Positions 23,586 to 33,657 of a stretch of DNA of 64,000 nt are shown in pieces. Source of the DNA: Blastomyces gilchristii SLH14081 (lineage: Eukaryota > Ascomycota > Eurotiomycetes > Onygenales > Ajellomycetaceae); NCBI RefSeq assembly GCF_000003855.2, contig NW_003101666.1:599129-663128 (forward strand). The letters are read 5' to 3'. How positions within the stretch are numbered: position 1 is the first letter of the stretch; each line of letters starts with the position of its first letter. The position numbers and the translations under genes are program-made. The notes under the pieces are model-generated. The model was not told where the DNA came from. It did no database searches and worked only from the letters and a program-made list of their open reading frames with translations.

Positions 23586-25745
23586 ATGCCCCCGCAGTTC
23601 GAGTTTCGCGGGAACAGGCAGGGGGGAAGACCCCGCCAGCAACCTGAATTCACGTTTCGATCTCGGTTCCCCAAAACTTCGGCGCGACCATTATTGTCAA
23701 TGTCGCAAAGAGAAACGACACCTGAACTCTTGTGTTGCCCGCAAACCACAGAGCAGAAAGCAAGAAAATTTATGTCTTTAGAAGATTTAACTGATAGCGA
23801 CGAGGCAGAGATGGAGGTTTCTTCTGCAGATGAAGGGTCCCAACCTCCACGAAAGAAGCAGGTTACCGAGTCTAGCGCAGGTCCCGTTGCAAACGCCCCC
23901 AGATGGTCGAATCCGGACCCGTACACCGTTTTGCCGCCGTCTGATGAGAATCCAGTGAAGAGGAAAGACTTTGTGAAGCTGATCCGCAAGGCAAGAATAC
24001 AGTCGACCCCACAACCTAAACCTGATGAGCACAATGCTGTCGTTTTGAACGATGATTTTATATCCTTTGGCATGGATGATATGGAAATGGATGAGACACC
24101 TGAAAATGCGCCCCGGGGGCCAAAAAGCTCGATGAACCAAGATGGTGACCCTGCCCTTGGCAGCAGAAAGCGAACCCATGACGACGAAATAATCGGGCAG
24201 TCCAGGCGCCCTGGCGCCGTGGGAAAGTTCTTTAATTCTGATGGATCAATACTTCTCAAGTGGAAGCCGTTCGAAGACCAGAATACGACTCCTTGGATAG
24301 ATTCCTTAGGCCCTTCTATCGTCCATTTAGGATCCAGGTAAGTTAAACAGTAATTCCCTGGTCGGCATCACCACAGCTAATGCCCATTTCTTCGTCAGGC
24401 TGCACAACGAAATTCTCAGTTTTTACCACTGGGTCAAACCCAAACCTTTCGAAAATTCGATTAGGAATGACTTGATCGCGCGGCTCCAGCGTCACTTTGA
24501 AAGAAGACATTATAGCTCCCAGCTCAGGGCTTTTGGTTCATTCGCCTCTGGACTCTATCTTCCGACAGCAGATATGGATCTTGTCTTGCTCTCAAGGCAG
24601 TTCATTCGACAGGACCGCAAGGTTCTTTGTCAACGGCCACGTGAAATCTACTCGTTTGCCGCATATCTCAAAGATCTCGACATCGCTGTGCCGGGATCCG
24701 TTGAAACCATTGCTCATGCTAAAGTCCCTATTATCAAATTCGTAGACAGGCTTACCGGCTTGAAAGTTGATTTGTCATTCGACAACTCCACTGGGATAGC
24801 AGCGAACGAAACATTTCAGGTTTGGAAATCTCAATTTCCCGCCATGCCTATCATTGTCTCCGTGATAAAGCAGTTTCTGCTGCTCCGCGGCCTCAATGAG
24901 GTACCAACTGGTGGTTTGGGTGGATTCTCGATCATTTGTTTAGTCACTAGCCTCCTCCAGCACCTCCCGTACAGTGGTGCAGAACCTAATCTGGGCGGTG
25001 TTCTCATGGACTTCTTCGATTTCTATGGTAATAAGTTTGATTCCAGGAGAGTCGGCATACAGTTCGACCCGCCCGGCTATTTCGATAAGGTATCAACCAA
25101 TGTCCCCTGTCAAGTCTATGTAAACTAACCGCTCTCTCGCAGAAACTCCTTGGCGTCTATCAAGCAAACAAGCAACAGCGACTTGCAATTATGGACCCTA
25201 ACAACCCTGATAATGACATCTCTGGAGGAACAAAGGAAATTCCACTAATTTTCAGGGCCTTTGCGGACGCTTATCAAATTCTTAAGCAAGATATGGTGCA
25301 AGCGGCTTTCTTCCCGCAGAAACGCATGAATAGCCTTCTAGGCTCGATTATCGGGGCGAACTATGAATCATACGACCGTCAGCGCACACATCTGACTAGT
25401 CTATGTGAAACTGATCCTCGATTTGCACACTTCTTCCAGCCTCCTCCCCCGAATAGCCCTCCACCAGAGGCGCCCGCGACACCTCCCCCACCTCCGCCAG
25501 AAGAACCGGGGACTGTGGCTGCAAGAGGGACCGAGCACAATAACTCATCACAAAATTCCAAGCTATCTAAAAAGCAGTCCACAGCATTAGATCGTGCCAA
25601 TCGACTTAGGAAGCTTCGACCTGATTTGAAGAAAGTTCCGAAATTCGTGGCCCTCGACGCTGCTGTGAAACTGGGAGGGTACTCCTCAATTGTAGAAATG
25701 GATAGCGACTTATCCCGTAGGGGAAAGGCTCCTTTTCAGCAGTGA
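23586..25745 (+). CDS. Non-canonical poly(A) polymerase, Trf4/Cid14 family (681 aa)
   Basis: Exons 23586-24337, 24399-25089 and 25143-25745, with GT-AG introns of 61 and 53 nt. Family members add short A-tails to aberrant nuclear RNAs in the TRAMP complex for exosome decay. The first 250 residues are charged and low in order. The nucleotidyltransferase core has FGSFASGLYLPTADMDLVL: Gly297-Ser298 and the metal-binding Asp309 and Asp311, with a third Asp at 375 in LKVDLSFDNS. The PAP-associated domain follows, with GGLGGFSIICLVTSLLQ (from 422) and VLMDFFDFYGNKFD (from 452), then the nucleotide-recognition loop region near residues 500-525. The C-terminus has proline runs (about 576-600) and a Lys/Arg-rich patch that fits a nuclear protein. 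All three catalytic Asp are present. Start context CCACCATGC is good. No zinc knuckle is seen, so RNA would be brought by an Air-type partner. Confidence 0.95.
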
Positions 25746-27086
25746 ATCTATGCTACCGATTAAGCTTGTTGTGGACCAGTTTCATGTTTTGCAGTTTGGC
25801 AATCAATCAACGACACGTACCAGGCGTATCAGACATCTTGCCCCCAGCTCTGACTTCGTTAGATGCCCTCGAGTCCTTCTCGGGATTATGTGGGCGGCTT
25901 TCGCCTACCTGTGTAGGCTCTCGTGACTTATCGATTCCTTCCTTTCTGTTATTCAAACTCTTTTTCCCCCTTTTTTTCCCCCCCTTGCTTCTCTTTTCCC
26001 CCTCAAACGGCGTTTCTGTATGATTATACTGGAATGATACCCATAACTATTAACCACAGGGCAAGTGGTACCGGCAGGATGGAGGATTTTGACTTTATTT
26101 TGCTTCTCATTCATGGTTCTGTGCTGTAGCGCACCGGACGGTTTCCTTCCACTGTTATACGCAATTAACATTACATATTCTATTTCATGTTTACCGCCCT
26201 CTCTCGCATACCGCATCGCGGTCGATCATTCCTTCCCAACGCTATTATTTTTCTACACCCCAGCTGTTAGCTGGATACCAGGCTCACCCTAGTTTCAATC
26301 GACTGAGAATTTTAAGAGGACCTGAAAATACGACAGATGAAGATTTTCAGGAGTAATTGACAATTATAGATCGAGCGCCCGGTTCCGCGGACATCCTATC
26401 CGTACCTTGTTCTTCAACTCTCCCGTTCCTCCCTCTATTGAAATTACCACGGCCTCCTCGAATGAATTGGGGCGAACATGCACAATCCACGAATCTCGAC
26501 GCAATGCGATTAAGGTTAAAGCCACCCATTTTCTCATCGTCTTCCACCCCCTTCTCCAGTTCGCCCCTTAGGACTCGCCAACCCCCTCTTACCTTCCTTC
26601 TCACCATATGGTTCGCTATACGCGAGCATATGGAGAGGAGTCCATAATTACTGCCGTTTCAGCCCAATTTCCTATTCGCTTCCTGCTTGCTCTCTTGAAA
26701 AACAAAAATCAGCATGATTTTTTTACGAGGAGCGGAGGCATATCATATGTATTGTTGTTCTATTCTTTTCAGATCTTTCACATATCATTGTTTTTCTTCT
26801 TTTGTTTTATTCAATTGCCATTATCATTGCATCCTAAGAAGAGAGAGAGAGAGAGAAAAAAAAACCCCCTTTTTGCGTATCTATCTTATACCACAGGGCA
26901 AAAAGAGGAAGCCGCACAAAGCCTCAAATTGATTGCCGTATCCCATCACTTCACATATTCCGAATTTGCTTCTGAATCATAGAACCATTCAACAGAAAGA
27001 TAAAAAACGGAAGAGGGAAAGGCAAAAATAAACACCGCTAAACCGTTAAGCGCTTAGGAATCGGGATACTATCGTCGTTGACTGAA

Positions 27087-27119
<33 letters not shown>

Positions 27120-27306
27120 CCTTCGCTCTAGCCCTCCCCTTTTACTTGTTTACGCAGATGTTTCTCTATTTTCAGGAGCCATTCATTAGTCCTCGTTTTC
27201 TGATCCTGCCCTTTCACCACATTTCCCCTCCACTCCCCCGAAGCGAAGGAAGAAAACGAAAGAAATAACACTCTCAAGCGGAGACCATCAAAAACAAAAG
27301 TAACTA
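25746..27306. other. Intergenic with simple repeats
   Basis: No convincing gene. It contains pyrimidine-rich stretches at about 25955-26005, a GA microsatellite at about 26842-26856 and a run of 29 T at 27091-27119. Probably the 3' flank of the Trf4-like gene and the flank of the small cysteine-rich gene. Confidence 0.55.
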
Positions 27307-27653
27307 TTAACTATTACTTACAACAGGATCACAAAAACAACCACCCTCACAATCCTTCGCACTTCCGCATTTGGTCTCTTTGCTCTGGCAGCGGTTATCG
27401 AGCGCCATCTATTTTTCACACACATTTAGTCCCGACGTCATCTCTCTCTTGAGCGCCGTACTCTCCCCAGATGTTCGTTCCCTGGGTGGGGATCATTTGA
27501 GACGGCTTGATTCAGCATTGCTAAAGAAACAAAAAAGAAGAGACTCACAGCAGTATCCCGTCTAGCCGGGCTCCTCATATCTTCTTCCCCCATGATCGGA
27601 CTCGCCGTCACAACCCCGACAAAGAGAGCAGCAAGTACCCAGGTGAACTTCAT
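27307..27653 (-). CDS. Small secreted cysteine-rich, knottin-like peptide (68 aa)
   Basis: Exon 1 (27549-27653) encodes MKFTWVLAALFVGVVTASP, a typical signal peptide with likely cleavage after TAS, then a short acidic/basic stretch ending near SPARRDTA that could be a propeptide. A 140-nt intron (27409-27548; GTGAGT...TAG) joins in phase 0 to exon 2 (27307-27408), which has RCQSKETKCGSAKDCEGG followed by CFC. Cys spacing is 6-5-3-1, the same as the first five cysteines of squash-type knottins. The sixth Cys is missing because the frame ends shortly after (DPVVSNS, stop). A GTAAGT right after the DPV codons is a possible further donor, so a third exon could supply it, but I could not find one convincingly. 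Function unknown; fungal secreted knottin-like peptides include effectors, inhibitors and antimicrobials. Moderately sure of the gene, unsure of its end. Confidence 0.55.
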
Positions 27654-27689
27654 ATTCGCGGAAATTCCTCTTGATTCTGGGGCCGGCGG

Positions 27690-27703
27690 GTATAGTATAT
27701 AGT
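27690..27703 (-). promoter_or_regulatory. TATA-like box of small secreted peptide gene
   Basis: The minus strand reads CTATATACTATA about 37-50 nt upstream of the ATG at 27653, implying a very short leader. Confidence 0.35.
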
Positions 27704-29079
27704 CAAAACTAGTTAGGGCACGTCAATTTAATAGCCAGACGGGGGGGGGGGGGTGGCGCTTCCGCCTTCTTGGGGGGAAAACATAAGGGTTAAAAAACAA
27801 AACCCCGAGGAGGTAAAAGGCACAGTAACATGTATAAATCATACCTGTTGTCTTCTTGTCTTGTCCCCTCTATTCAGGAGATAGAATAATAGGGTCAAAA
27901 CCCCAGAGACAATGTAGATAACTAGACTAGGCGCAGCTGATCTTCAGAAACAACGTGGGACTTTTGTGTGTCTGAGGATGGATCCGGGGAACCATCAAGC
28001 ATATATAAATAGGGGCCGGGAAGGGGGGAGATCTCGCCGCGGGAAAAAAAGGAAAAAAAGGAAAAAAAGGAAAATTTTACCTGGATGGTCATAGACAAGT
28101 GAAACTACAGACTATAAATGTCGTCACAGGCAGGGTAAACAGCATATAAACTTATATACGGAGTATACATACATGCATCGAACACGTCCATCTTCTCATC
28201 TCATCTCATCTCGCACAAGCGCGGTAAGCCACGCTCAGTTCTCAAACGGACACACAAAACAAAACACAAAACACAAAACACAAAACACAAAAACCAAGAA
28301 AAAGAAAAAGAAAAAGAAAAAGAAAACAAAATTGCAAAACGCAAATCAAATCCACAAGCAGCTCCCTCCCACCCACGAGCGAGTGGCGCAGATCTGCACC
28401 AAGCGCGAACAAATTCCAAGTTGTCCCAAAACGTCATACTATACTCGTAGCCTCTTTTTTGGCCGTGTGCGCGAACGCGATGTGCTACGTGAGAAAATAA
28501 TAAGTTAAGTAACTAGTTAGTTAGCAGGCATGATTAATTAACTATTAACTGTCCTCTGTTCTGATGGAGTCTGATTCTCGCTGTTCTTGCTGTTGAGACC
28601 CCCCCCCCTTTTTTCGCTGCTCACCGCCGTTGTGATTTTCCATCAACTAATAATTATCCCATTCAATCACTGATGTTTATGTGTACAGCGTATGCGAGCT
28701 CAAGCAAGTCAACTGGGGGAAAAGCAAGCTAAATAAGCTAAAGAAATTAGTAGTTGTTTACTTGAAAGTAGTTAGTTATTATTCAGGATTCAACAGCCAG
28801 CTTCTTTTAGGAGTGAGTTGTCAGCCAGCCAGATTATTTTATTATTACGCTGTACTAACTACTCACTCGACTTTGCAGCAGCAGATAGAAGGATTTTCTT
28901 CTCCTTTTCTTTCCGCAGAAGAGAAGCCTTCTCTTGTTTTATGTTTTATTTAACCCGGGAAACCCAGGTTGTGTTGGGTTGTGTTGGGTTGTGGTGGGTT
29001 GTGTTTTGCCCCTTTTCCCACACACCTTGCTTGCTTCGGCGATTTCTTCTTCTCTTCTTTTCTTTTTTCATCACGCCCG
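27704..29079. other. Intergenic with microsatellites
   Basis: No gene recognised. Contains a G run near 27740-27752, an A-rich repeat of ACAAA-type and AAAAAG-type units at about 28251-28325, and four copies of a 10-bp unit GTTGTGTTGG (last ones varied) at about 28968-29004. Frames read through these are repeat artefacts. Confidence 0.55.
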
Positions 29080-29785
29080 TCACACAGCAGATCGAGCTAT
29101 GGGAATCCGAAACAATTGCAACCGGGGGATGATCGTCCCCGCCCCGCCCAGAAAAGAATATATATATAAAAAAAATACTAATAACAAACACAGCAACGAG
29201 GCAAAGCCTAAGACGACCCTGGTATATTTATTTGGACATACCACAGTCCACAACCAGATAAATATCCCACGGACAACGAAGCAGGCATGGAAGTTTGAAA
29301 CCATGAACGAATCCCAGATTCCCTCCTCCAATCGCCTCAGTTGGCCCAAGATTTCAATATCAACAGGCAACGGGGAGTCACAGTCCTGGTTGGTCGTTGG
29401 TTCCGCAGTGGCAGTCTCAACGCGATACATAGCTAACATATCCTGTTTCGCGGTGAAGGGTAGACAGATAGATAGTCTATCGTTTGATCGTGCCCATTCG
29501 CTGCCAAGGGATAAAGAAGACTTCATGATTTTTTATTTTATTTTTCCTGCTGAGGAAAAAATATGGAGTCAAGTCCCAAACCTACCTTTCTGGCATCCTT
29601 GTTCCAAGCTTGCCTTGCAAATCATGATTACAGACTTCACAGTATTTCCCTTCTACTTCTTCGTCTAGCATATCCATGGATACCGTGGATGTTTCACAAC
29701 CTCGAAGTTGTACGTTTTGGCCATGGCATAGGTGAATGCTTCGAAACAAAGCGATTAGCTCCAGCTGGTGGCACAAAGACTGCAA
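29080..29785 (-). CDS. Unassigned protein with CxxC motif and C-terminal hydrophobic segment
   Basis: Two exons fit on the minus strand: 29586-29785 and 29080-29500, joined by an 85-nt GT-AG intron (29501-29585) in phase 2, giving 206 codons, or 170 if translation begins at the inner ATG at 29677 (MDMLDEEVEGKYCEVC). Visible are one CEVC pair, a stretch with coding-like composition (VDIEILGQLRRLEEGIWDSF) and a strongly hydrophobic run near the end (VVLGFASLLCLLLVFFLYIY) that would form a membrane anchor. I do not recognise the family. The hydrophobic tail could instead be untranslated sequence if another intron exists. No neighbour suggests a role. Confidence 0.35.
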
Positions 29786-30423
29786 TTGTTTCTATCTAGT
29801 TATTATTATTAACGGCTGTCGCCTCCGTATAAAAGCTACCTAAAAAAGAAATTAAGAAAGAGCAAAAATAATGACAGGCATGCGCAATTTGGGTGTAAAA
29901 ACCCAGCAGTTCTGCCAAACATGTGGGATAATCTGATAACGAACTGTACGCCCCAATTAAAAACAGAACGAAACCGACTAGCAGGAAACAACGAATGAAT
30001 GAATAAAAAAAAAGGGGGGGGGAAGGGGGGGGGATATTATAAGCGAAAGAAACACAGCGGGGGAAGAAATCAACCTATTAACAAAAATGAGCGAAAGTGG
30101 TAAGACAGCATCTAATATCGCTTTGTTCCAAGGCACTATACACATAGAAGTCGTCAGCTAATGCTTGAGTGGAATAGCAATCAGAAAATGTTCTGGGCTA
30201 CATACCAGGAATTAAGCCTCGAAAATCGTCTTCGAGAACACGCCACTCAATCGCAATCCCAGAAATATGCTCCCTTATCCGTACCGAACGCCTGATTAAC
30301 CGGAGTTTCCGATATTATGTGTATACGCACTGTTCGGGTTTGATCCATCCCAGTGAGGAAAGATGCCGGAAATGATCATTGTAGGAAGCGCTCCCGGGAA
30401 ATCCACGCTTGCGCGTTTTCGTA
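29786..30423. other. Intergenic, nothing recognised
   Basis: Contains a G-rich homopolymer stretch at about 30010-30032 and no supported gene; short frames only. Confidence 0.5.
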
Positions 30424-30975
30424 CTACTCCGGTCTCCCCACATCCGCCAACCCCTGAGTCTCCTCCTGCGATCGCCGCATTGACCGAACCGGCGACTGCC
30501 CTTGCGGGGGGGAAACACGTCGGCCGTTTCCTTTGGATTTACACTCCGGGCATTTATTGGTGAGGAGGAAACGCCAGGCCATTGTTACGAAAAACCAGAA
30601 GCCCCGAGGTGTTTCTGGGTCCCGTTTCTTTAACCAGTAAGCCCACCTGGTTGGTAAAATACTACGGCATTCCTTGCACAAACGATAGGATCTCCCATTC
30701 CGAGCTGGATCTAATTCTGGAGCGTTAGCAAGGAAATAGTACCTGCTACTGAACATGCGCGGAGGCGTACCATCGACCATTTCATCCCTAGATGCAGGAG
30801 AAGTGCCCCTTGGGGGTGAATAACCAGGCAAAACCTCAGCTGCATCATTGCCTGGTGTGCTAGTGTTATTAGGCGCGGGTGGAGAGGCAACACGGCCATT
30901 TGCTGGAGCTGGAGCCGGAGCTGGAGCCGGAGTCGGAGCCGGAGTTGGGGCTGCAGCGGCCGCGTTTTCAGCCAT
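30424..30975 (-). CDS. Hypothetical Pro/Ala-rich protein with two CxxC pairs (183 aa)
   Basis: A single open frame on the minus strand. Residues 1-25 are an alanine and proline repeat (MAENAAAAAPTPAPTPAPAP...), followed by a disordered Pro/Ser stretch. The second half contains a probable small zinc module: LCKECRSILPTRWAYWLKKR, then a Trp/Phe-rich segment FWFFVTMAWRFLLTNKC and KCPECKSKGNGRR, that is two CxxC pairs about 40 residues apart. The Trp/Phe-rich part is too short and charged to be a confident membrane helix. The C-terminus is basic and Ser/Gln-rich. I recognise no named family; it could be a lineage-specific protein. Upstream start sites are possible but the Met at 30975 gives a clean N-terminus. 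Confidence 0.55.
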   Translation of the reverse strand: MAENAAAAAPTPAPTPAPAPAPAPANGRVASPPAPNNTSTPGNDAAEVLPGYSPPRGTSPASRDEMVDGTPPRMFSSRYYFLANAPELDPARNGRSYRLCKECRSILPTRWAYWLKKRDPETPRGFWFFVTMAWRFLLTNKCPECKSKGNGRRVSPPQGQSPVRSMRRSQEETQGLADVGRPE

Positions 30976-32217
30976 GCTTGCAGCTACAGACAGCTGTGTA
31001 GCACGTAGCTATAAGGCTAAGTCCGATATAACGAAATGGACCACTTCCTTGTTTTCTACAGCCAATACCCTCGTCGAGAGCAGTACTGTGTTGAGCCTGT
31101 GAGAAAGCGTCATCAGAGAAATGAGCAATAAGGCTCCCTCTATCCCTCTCCAATAACCCAAATATGGGTAGTGGAGGAGCCATGTTTTCATCTGTTTCCA
31201 GCATCCAGCTCGCCTCCCATCACGCGTTGCACTGCATCTCTCCGGACTTTTAAGGGGGATATAACTTACTTGGAAATCGTCAAGACGCTACGAATCTCCA
31301 AAATCGGGCAACTGGGCGCCGCTGCCGCCGCTGCAGCAGCAGCTCTGTGCAATGGAGGAACAAACAATATGCAGACAACTATATTGCAGTATATAAATGT
31401 CAAGATACAGATTTAACGAACGTGCTATACGATACGGCTGTGGGTGTTGTTGTTTTTGTTGCGATTGGGAGTTGGAGAATTGCGGAGATAAACAATCTAT
31501 TTCCTATGTCTATGCATCGCGCCTTCTTCCGGTTTATCCATGGATTCCTGCGGCAGTTGCGACGGGCATGAAGACCTAGAAAGGTAAATAAGGAAGGCAG
31601 CACATCCCTGCTGTGTTTACCGATCGCTCGGTCACGCCTGCCAGATATCGCAAAAAAGAGATTCCTTGGAAGGTGCGGAGATGGCGAAGATAGAAACAGC
31701 AAAAGACAATATATGTAACGTGAGGGAGATCATTCAACAATCTGTGAAATTGTATGTTGAACAGAGAAGAGACTCCATATATTGATGGATAAGCGGGTCG
31801 TTTCTTTAGTCTGTAAGTCTGGCTCTCCGACAAGGTAAATAATTTATGTAACTGAATTTAAGCAAATTTTCTGTACGGTGTGAGAATTGGGTTGTTGTAG
31901 TCGTATCGCACGTCGCTGGACGAATTTCGACGTACATGAAGGTAGTAAATGCATGTCCTACAATGCCACTTAAATAAGACTTGAAGTCATGGGAGAGCAA
32001 CCAAAAAGCAAGATAAAAAGCGAGTCGTCTACCCATAAAACAACGGAGAGAGAAGAGGATTATCTCAAAAAATAAAATGCGTCGTATGACGCTTGTATAC
32101 CAGAAATGAGTGGGTGCGCTAAGGATGGCAGCAAGAAGAGAGAATCAAATAACCAAGCATATCATTTATTCATCAATTAGCCGCCCTAAAATAGCCAAGT
32201 TAACGGAAAACGCGCTT
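30976..32217. other. Intergenic, nothing recognised
   Basis: Short frames only. A GCN-type trinucleotide run (Ala-like) lies at about 31318-31346. Likely holds the promoter of the CxxC protein gene and the 3' flank of the aldo/keto reductase gene. Confidence 0.5.
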
Positions 32218-33657
32218 TCATTTGACAGCTGGCTCCAATGGAGGTGTAAGCAGTCTGCCCTCCAAGTCCTTCATATCAATATCTCCTTCGCCTGCATCCG
32301 TCGTAGCGATCCCTTTTCCTGCCAGCTCGTCCATGTCGTCAGGGTGTTCGGGAGGGATATTTACAAAGCCTTCTTCCGGACTCGCCCAAGTATAATTTAC
32401 CCACTCCGGTCCGAGAATCTCGCGAATTCCCTTGGTGAGCTTTAAAATGCGTTGTCGTCTACCTCGAGACCACTTACGATCGGTAATATCACCGCACGGA
32501 GTGAGAATGGCGGGGGGTTTAGAGGTGCCTATAAAAGGTGACGGATCAATGTCGTCGCCGTCGTCCGTTGTCGCATTTGTTCCTTCCGGGAAGTATCCAA
32601 CCTCTTCGGAGGGGACAGCATCGTCATCATCATCATCATCCCCTTGATCCTCAAGCCCATCGACAATGCTTTGCCACACACGAAGAGTTTCATTCAACTC
32701 ATCGATATTGCTCACACCTATGACACTAACACCTAGCCGTCGTCCAACACCAACGGTAGCAGCGGAGATGAATCCCGGATCAGCATCTGGGGAAGGTGCA
32801 AGTGGCGGCCCAAGAGCACCGACACATGAGCCCTCGCGCAACCATGACTCGAGCGCATATCGTATAGCAACAACTTCGATTTTCTCTCCCTGCTGCTCTA
32901 CCCATTCGCTTGCCGTATGTATAGCTTTGCGCAGTCCATCGAGCGCAGGATGGAAATCACCCATACTTCCGATAGGGACGCCTTTACGTCTTAAAAGCCC
33001 CATTCCTAACGGGGAGGCGTTGGGAACCACATCGACTCCCGCAGCAACAAGACGCGGTAGGCCCTCCAGAGCAAGCTTTGTGTTCTGCAACGTAAAATTG
33101 GCGTAAGACATCACAGCGTCCAGCGGCTCACCAGTCCTTTCCAAAATCATTTCTGCCAGCGAGCACAAAACGTCCACAGGGTACCCTGATATTCCGACAT
33201 AACGGATTGCCCCCTCAGTATCCCGTATTCTGCGCAACTCCACAACCGCACCTACGACTTCTTCTGGCGAAACAAACTCGACATCATGGCAGTATACGAC
33301 GTCTAGGTAAGAGGTATCAAGGCGGGATAAGCTACGCTTTATGCTTTTTCGTATCCATACCGGTGAATAATCGAAGGATTGCGCTGCGACTCGACCAACC
33401 TTGGTAAGCAGGCGGTAGGTGTATCTTGGAAAATTGGAACGAGCGAAGCTAGTGGAGAGAGCACGTCCCAGTAATTCTTCCGCTGGACCGTAGTAAGGAG
33501 ACGTGTCAAAAGCCCGAATTCCCGCAGACAATGCGCGGTGGACTATCGCGGTCGTGGGAAGTGCATATGGGTCAGCATTGTACTGTGAGGAAAAAGTTGC
33601 AGTTCCGAAAACGAGCGGTGGTAGATCCGCAGATAGCGGTACAGAAGGCTTCCCCAT
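32218..33657 (-). CDS. Aldo/keto reductase, Ara2-like D-arabinose dehydrogenase (479 aa)
   Basis: Intronless frame. The fold is a (beta/alpha)8 barrel using NAD(P)H. The catalytic tetrad is visible: Asp51 and Tyr56 in FDTSPYYG, Lys86 in LLTKVGR and His124 in VVYCHDVEF. LPPLVFGTATF opens the barrel and SVIGVSNIDELNET lies near its end (cofactor-binding side). In yeast the relative Ara2 oxidises D-arabinose in the erythroascorbate pathway; substrate here is inferred. The protein is longer than the usual about 335-350 residues: after about residue 335 comes an acidic insert with seven consecutive Asp, then a tail with RKWSRGRRQRILKLTKG and WVNYTW, which looks like a fungal-specific C-terminal extension. 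Start MGKPSVPL gives a normal AKR N-terminus. Confidence 0.9.
   Translation of the reverse strand: MGKPSVPLSADLPPLVFGTATFSSQYNADPYALPTTAIVHRALSAGIRAFDTSPYYGPAEELLGRALSTSFARSNFPRYTYRLLTKVGRVAAQSFDYSPVWIRKSIKRSLSRLDTSYLDVVYCHDVEFVSPEEVVGAVVELRRIRDTEGAIRYVGISGYPVDVLCSLAEMILERTGEPLDAVMSYANFTLQNTKLALEGLPRLVAAGVDVVPNASPLGMGLLRRKGVPIGSMGDFHPALDGLRKAIHTASEWVEQQGEKIEVVAIRYALESWLREGSCVGALGPPLAPSPDADPGFISAATVGVGRRLGVSVIGVSNIDELNETLRVWQSIVDGLEDQGDDDDDDDAVPSEEVGYFPEGTNATTDDGDDIDPSPFIGTSKPPAILTPCGDITDRKWSRGRRQRILKLTKGIREILGPEWVNYTWASPEEGFVNIPPEHPDDMDELAGKGIATTDAGEGDIDMKDLEGRLLTPPLEPAVK

Noticed and set aside
23459..24259. 266-codon minus-strand frame
   Set aside because: Shadow of the first exon of the Trf4-like gene, which has clear homology.
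25955..26005. Possible CRISPR or tandem array in pyrimidine-rich DNA
   Set aside because: It is only a C/T-rich low-complexity stretch without repeated units or spacers.
28173..28508. 111-codon frame with long Lys run
   Set aside because: The Lys and Thr/Gln runs are translations of an A-rich microsatellite; no motif outside it.
28934..29668. 244-codon plus-strand frame
   Set aside because: It runs through a 10-bp tandem repeat and low-complexity sequence, and the opposite strand gives a better-supported spliced model in the same place.
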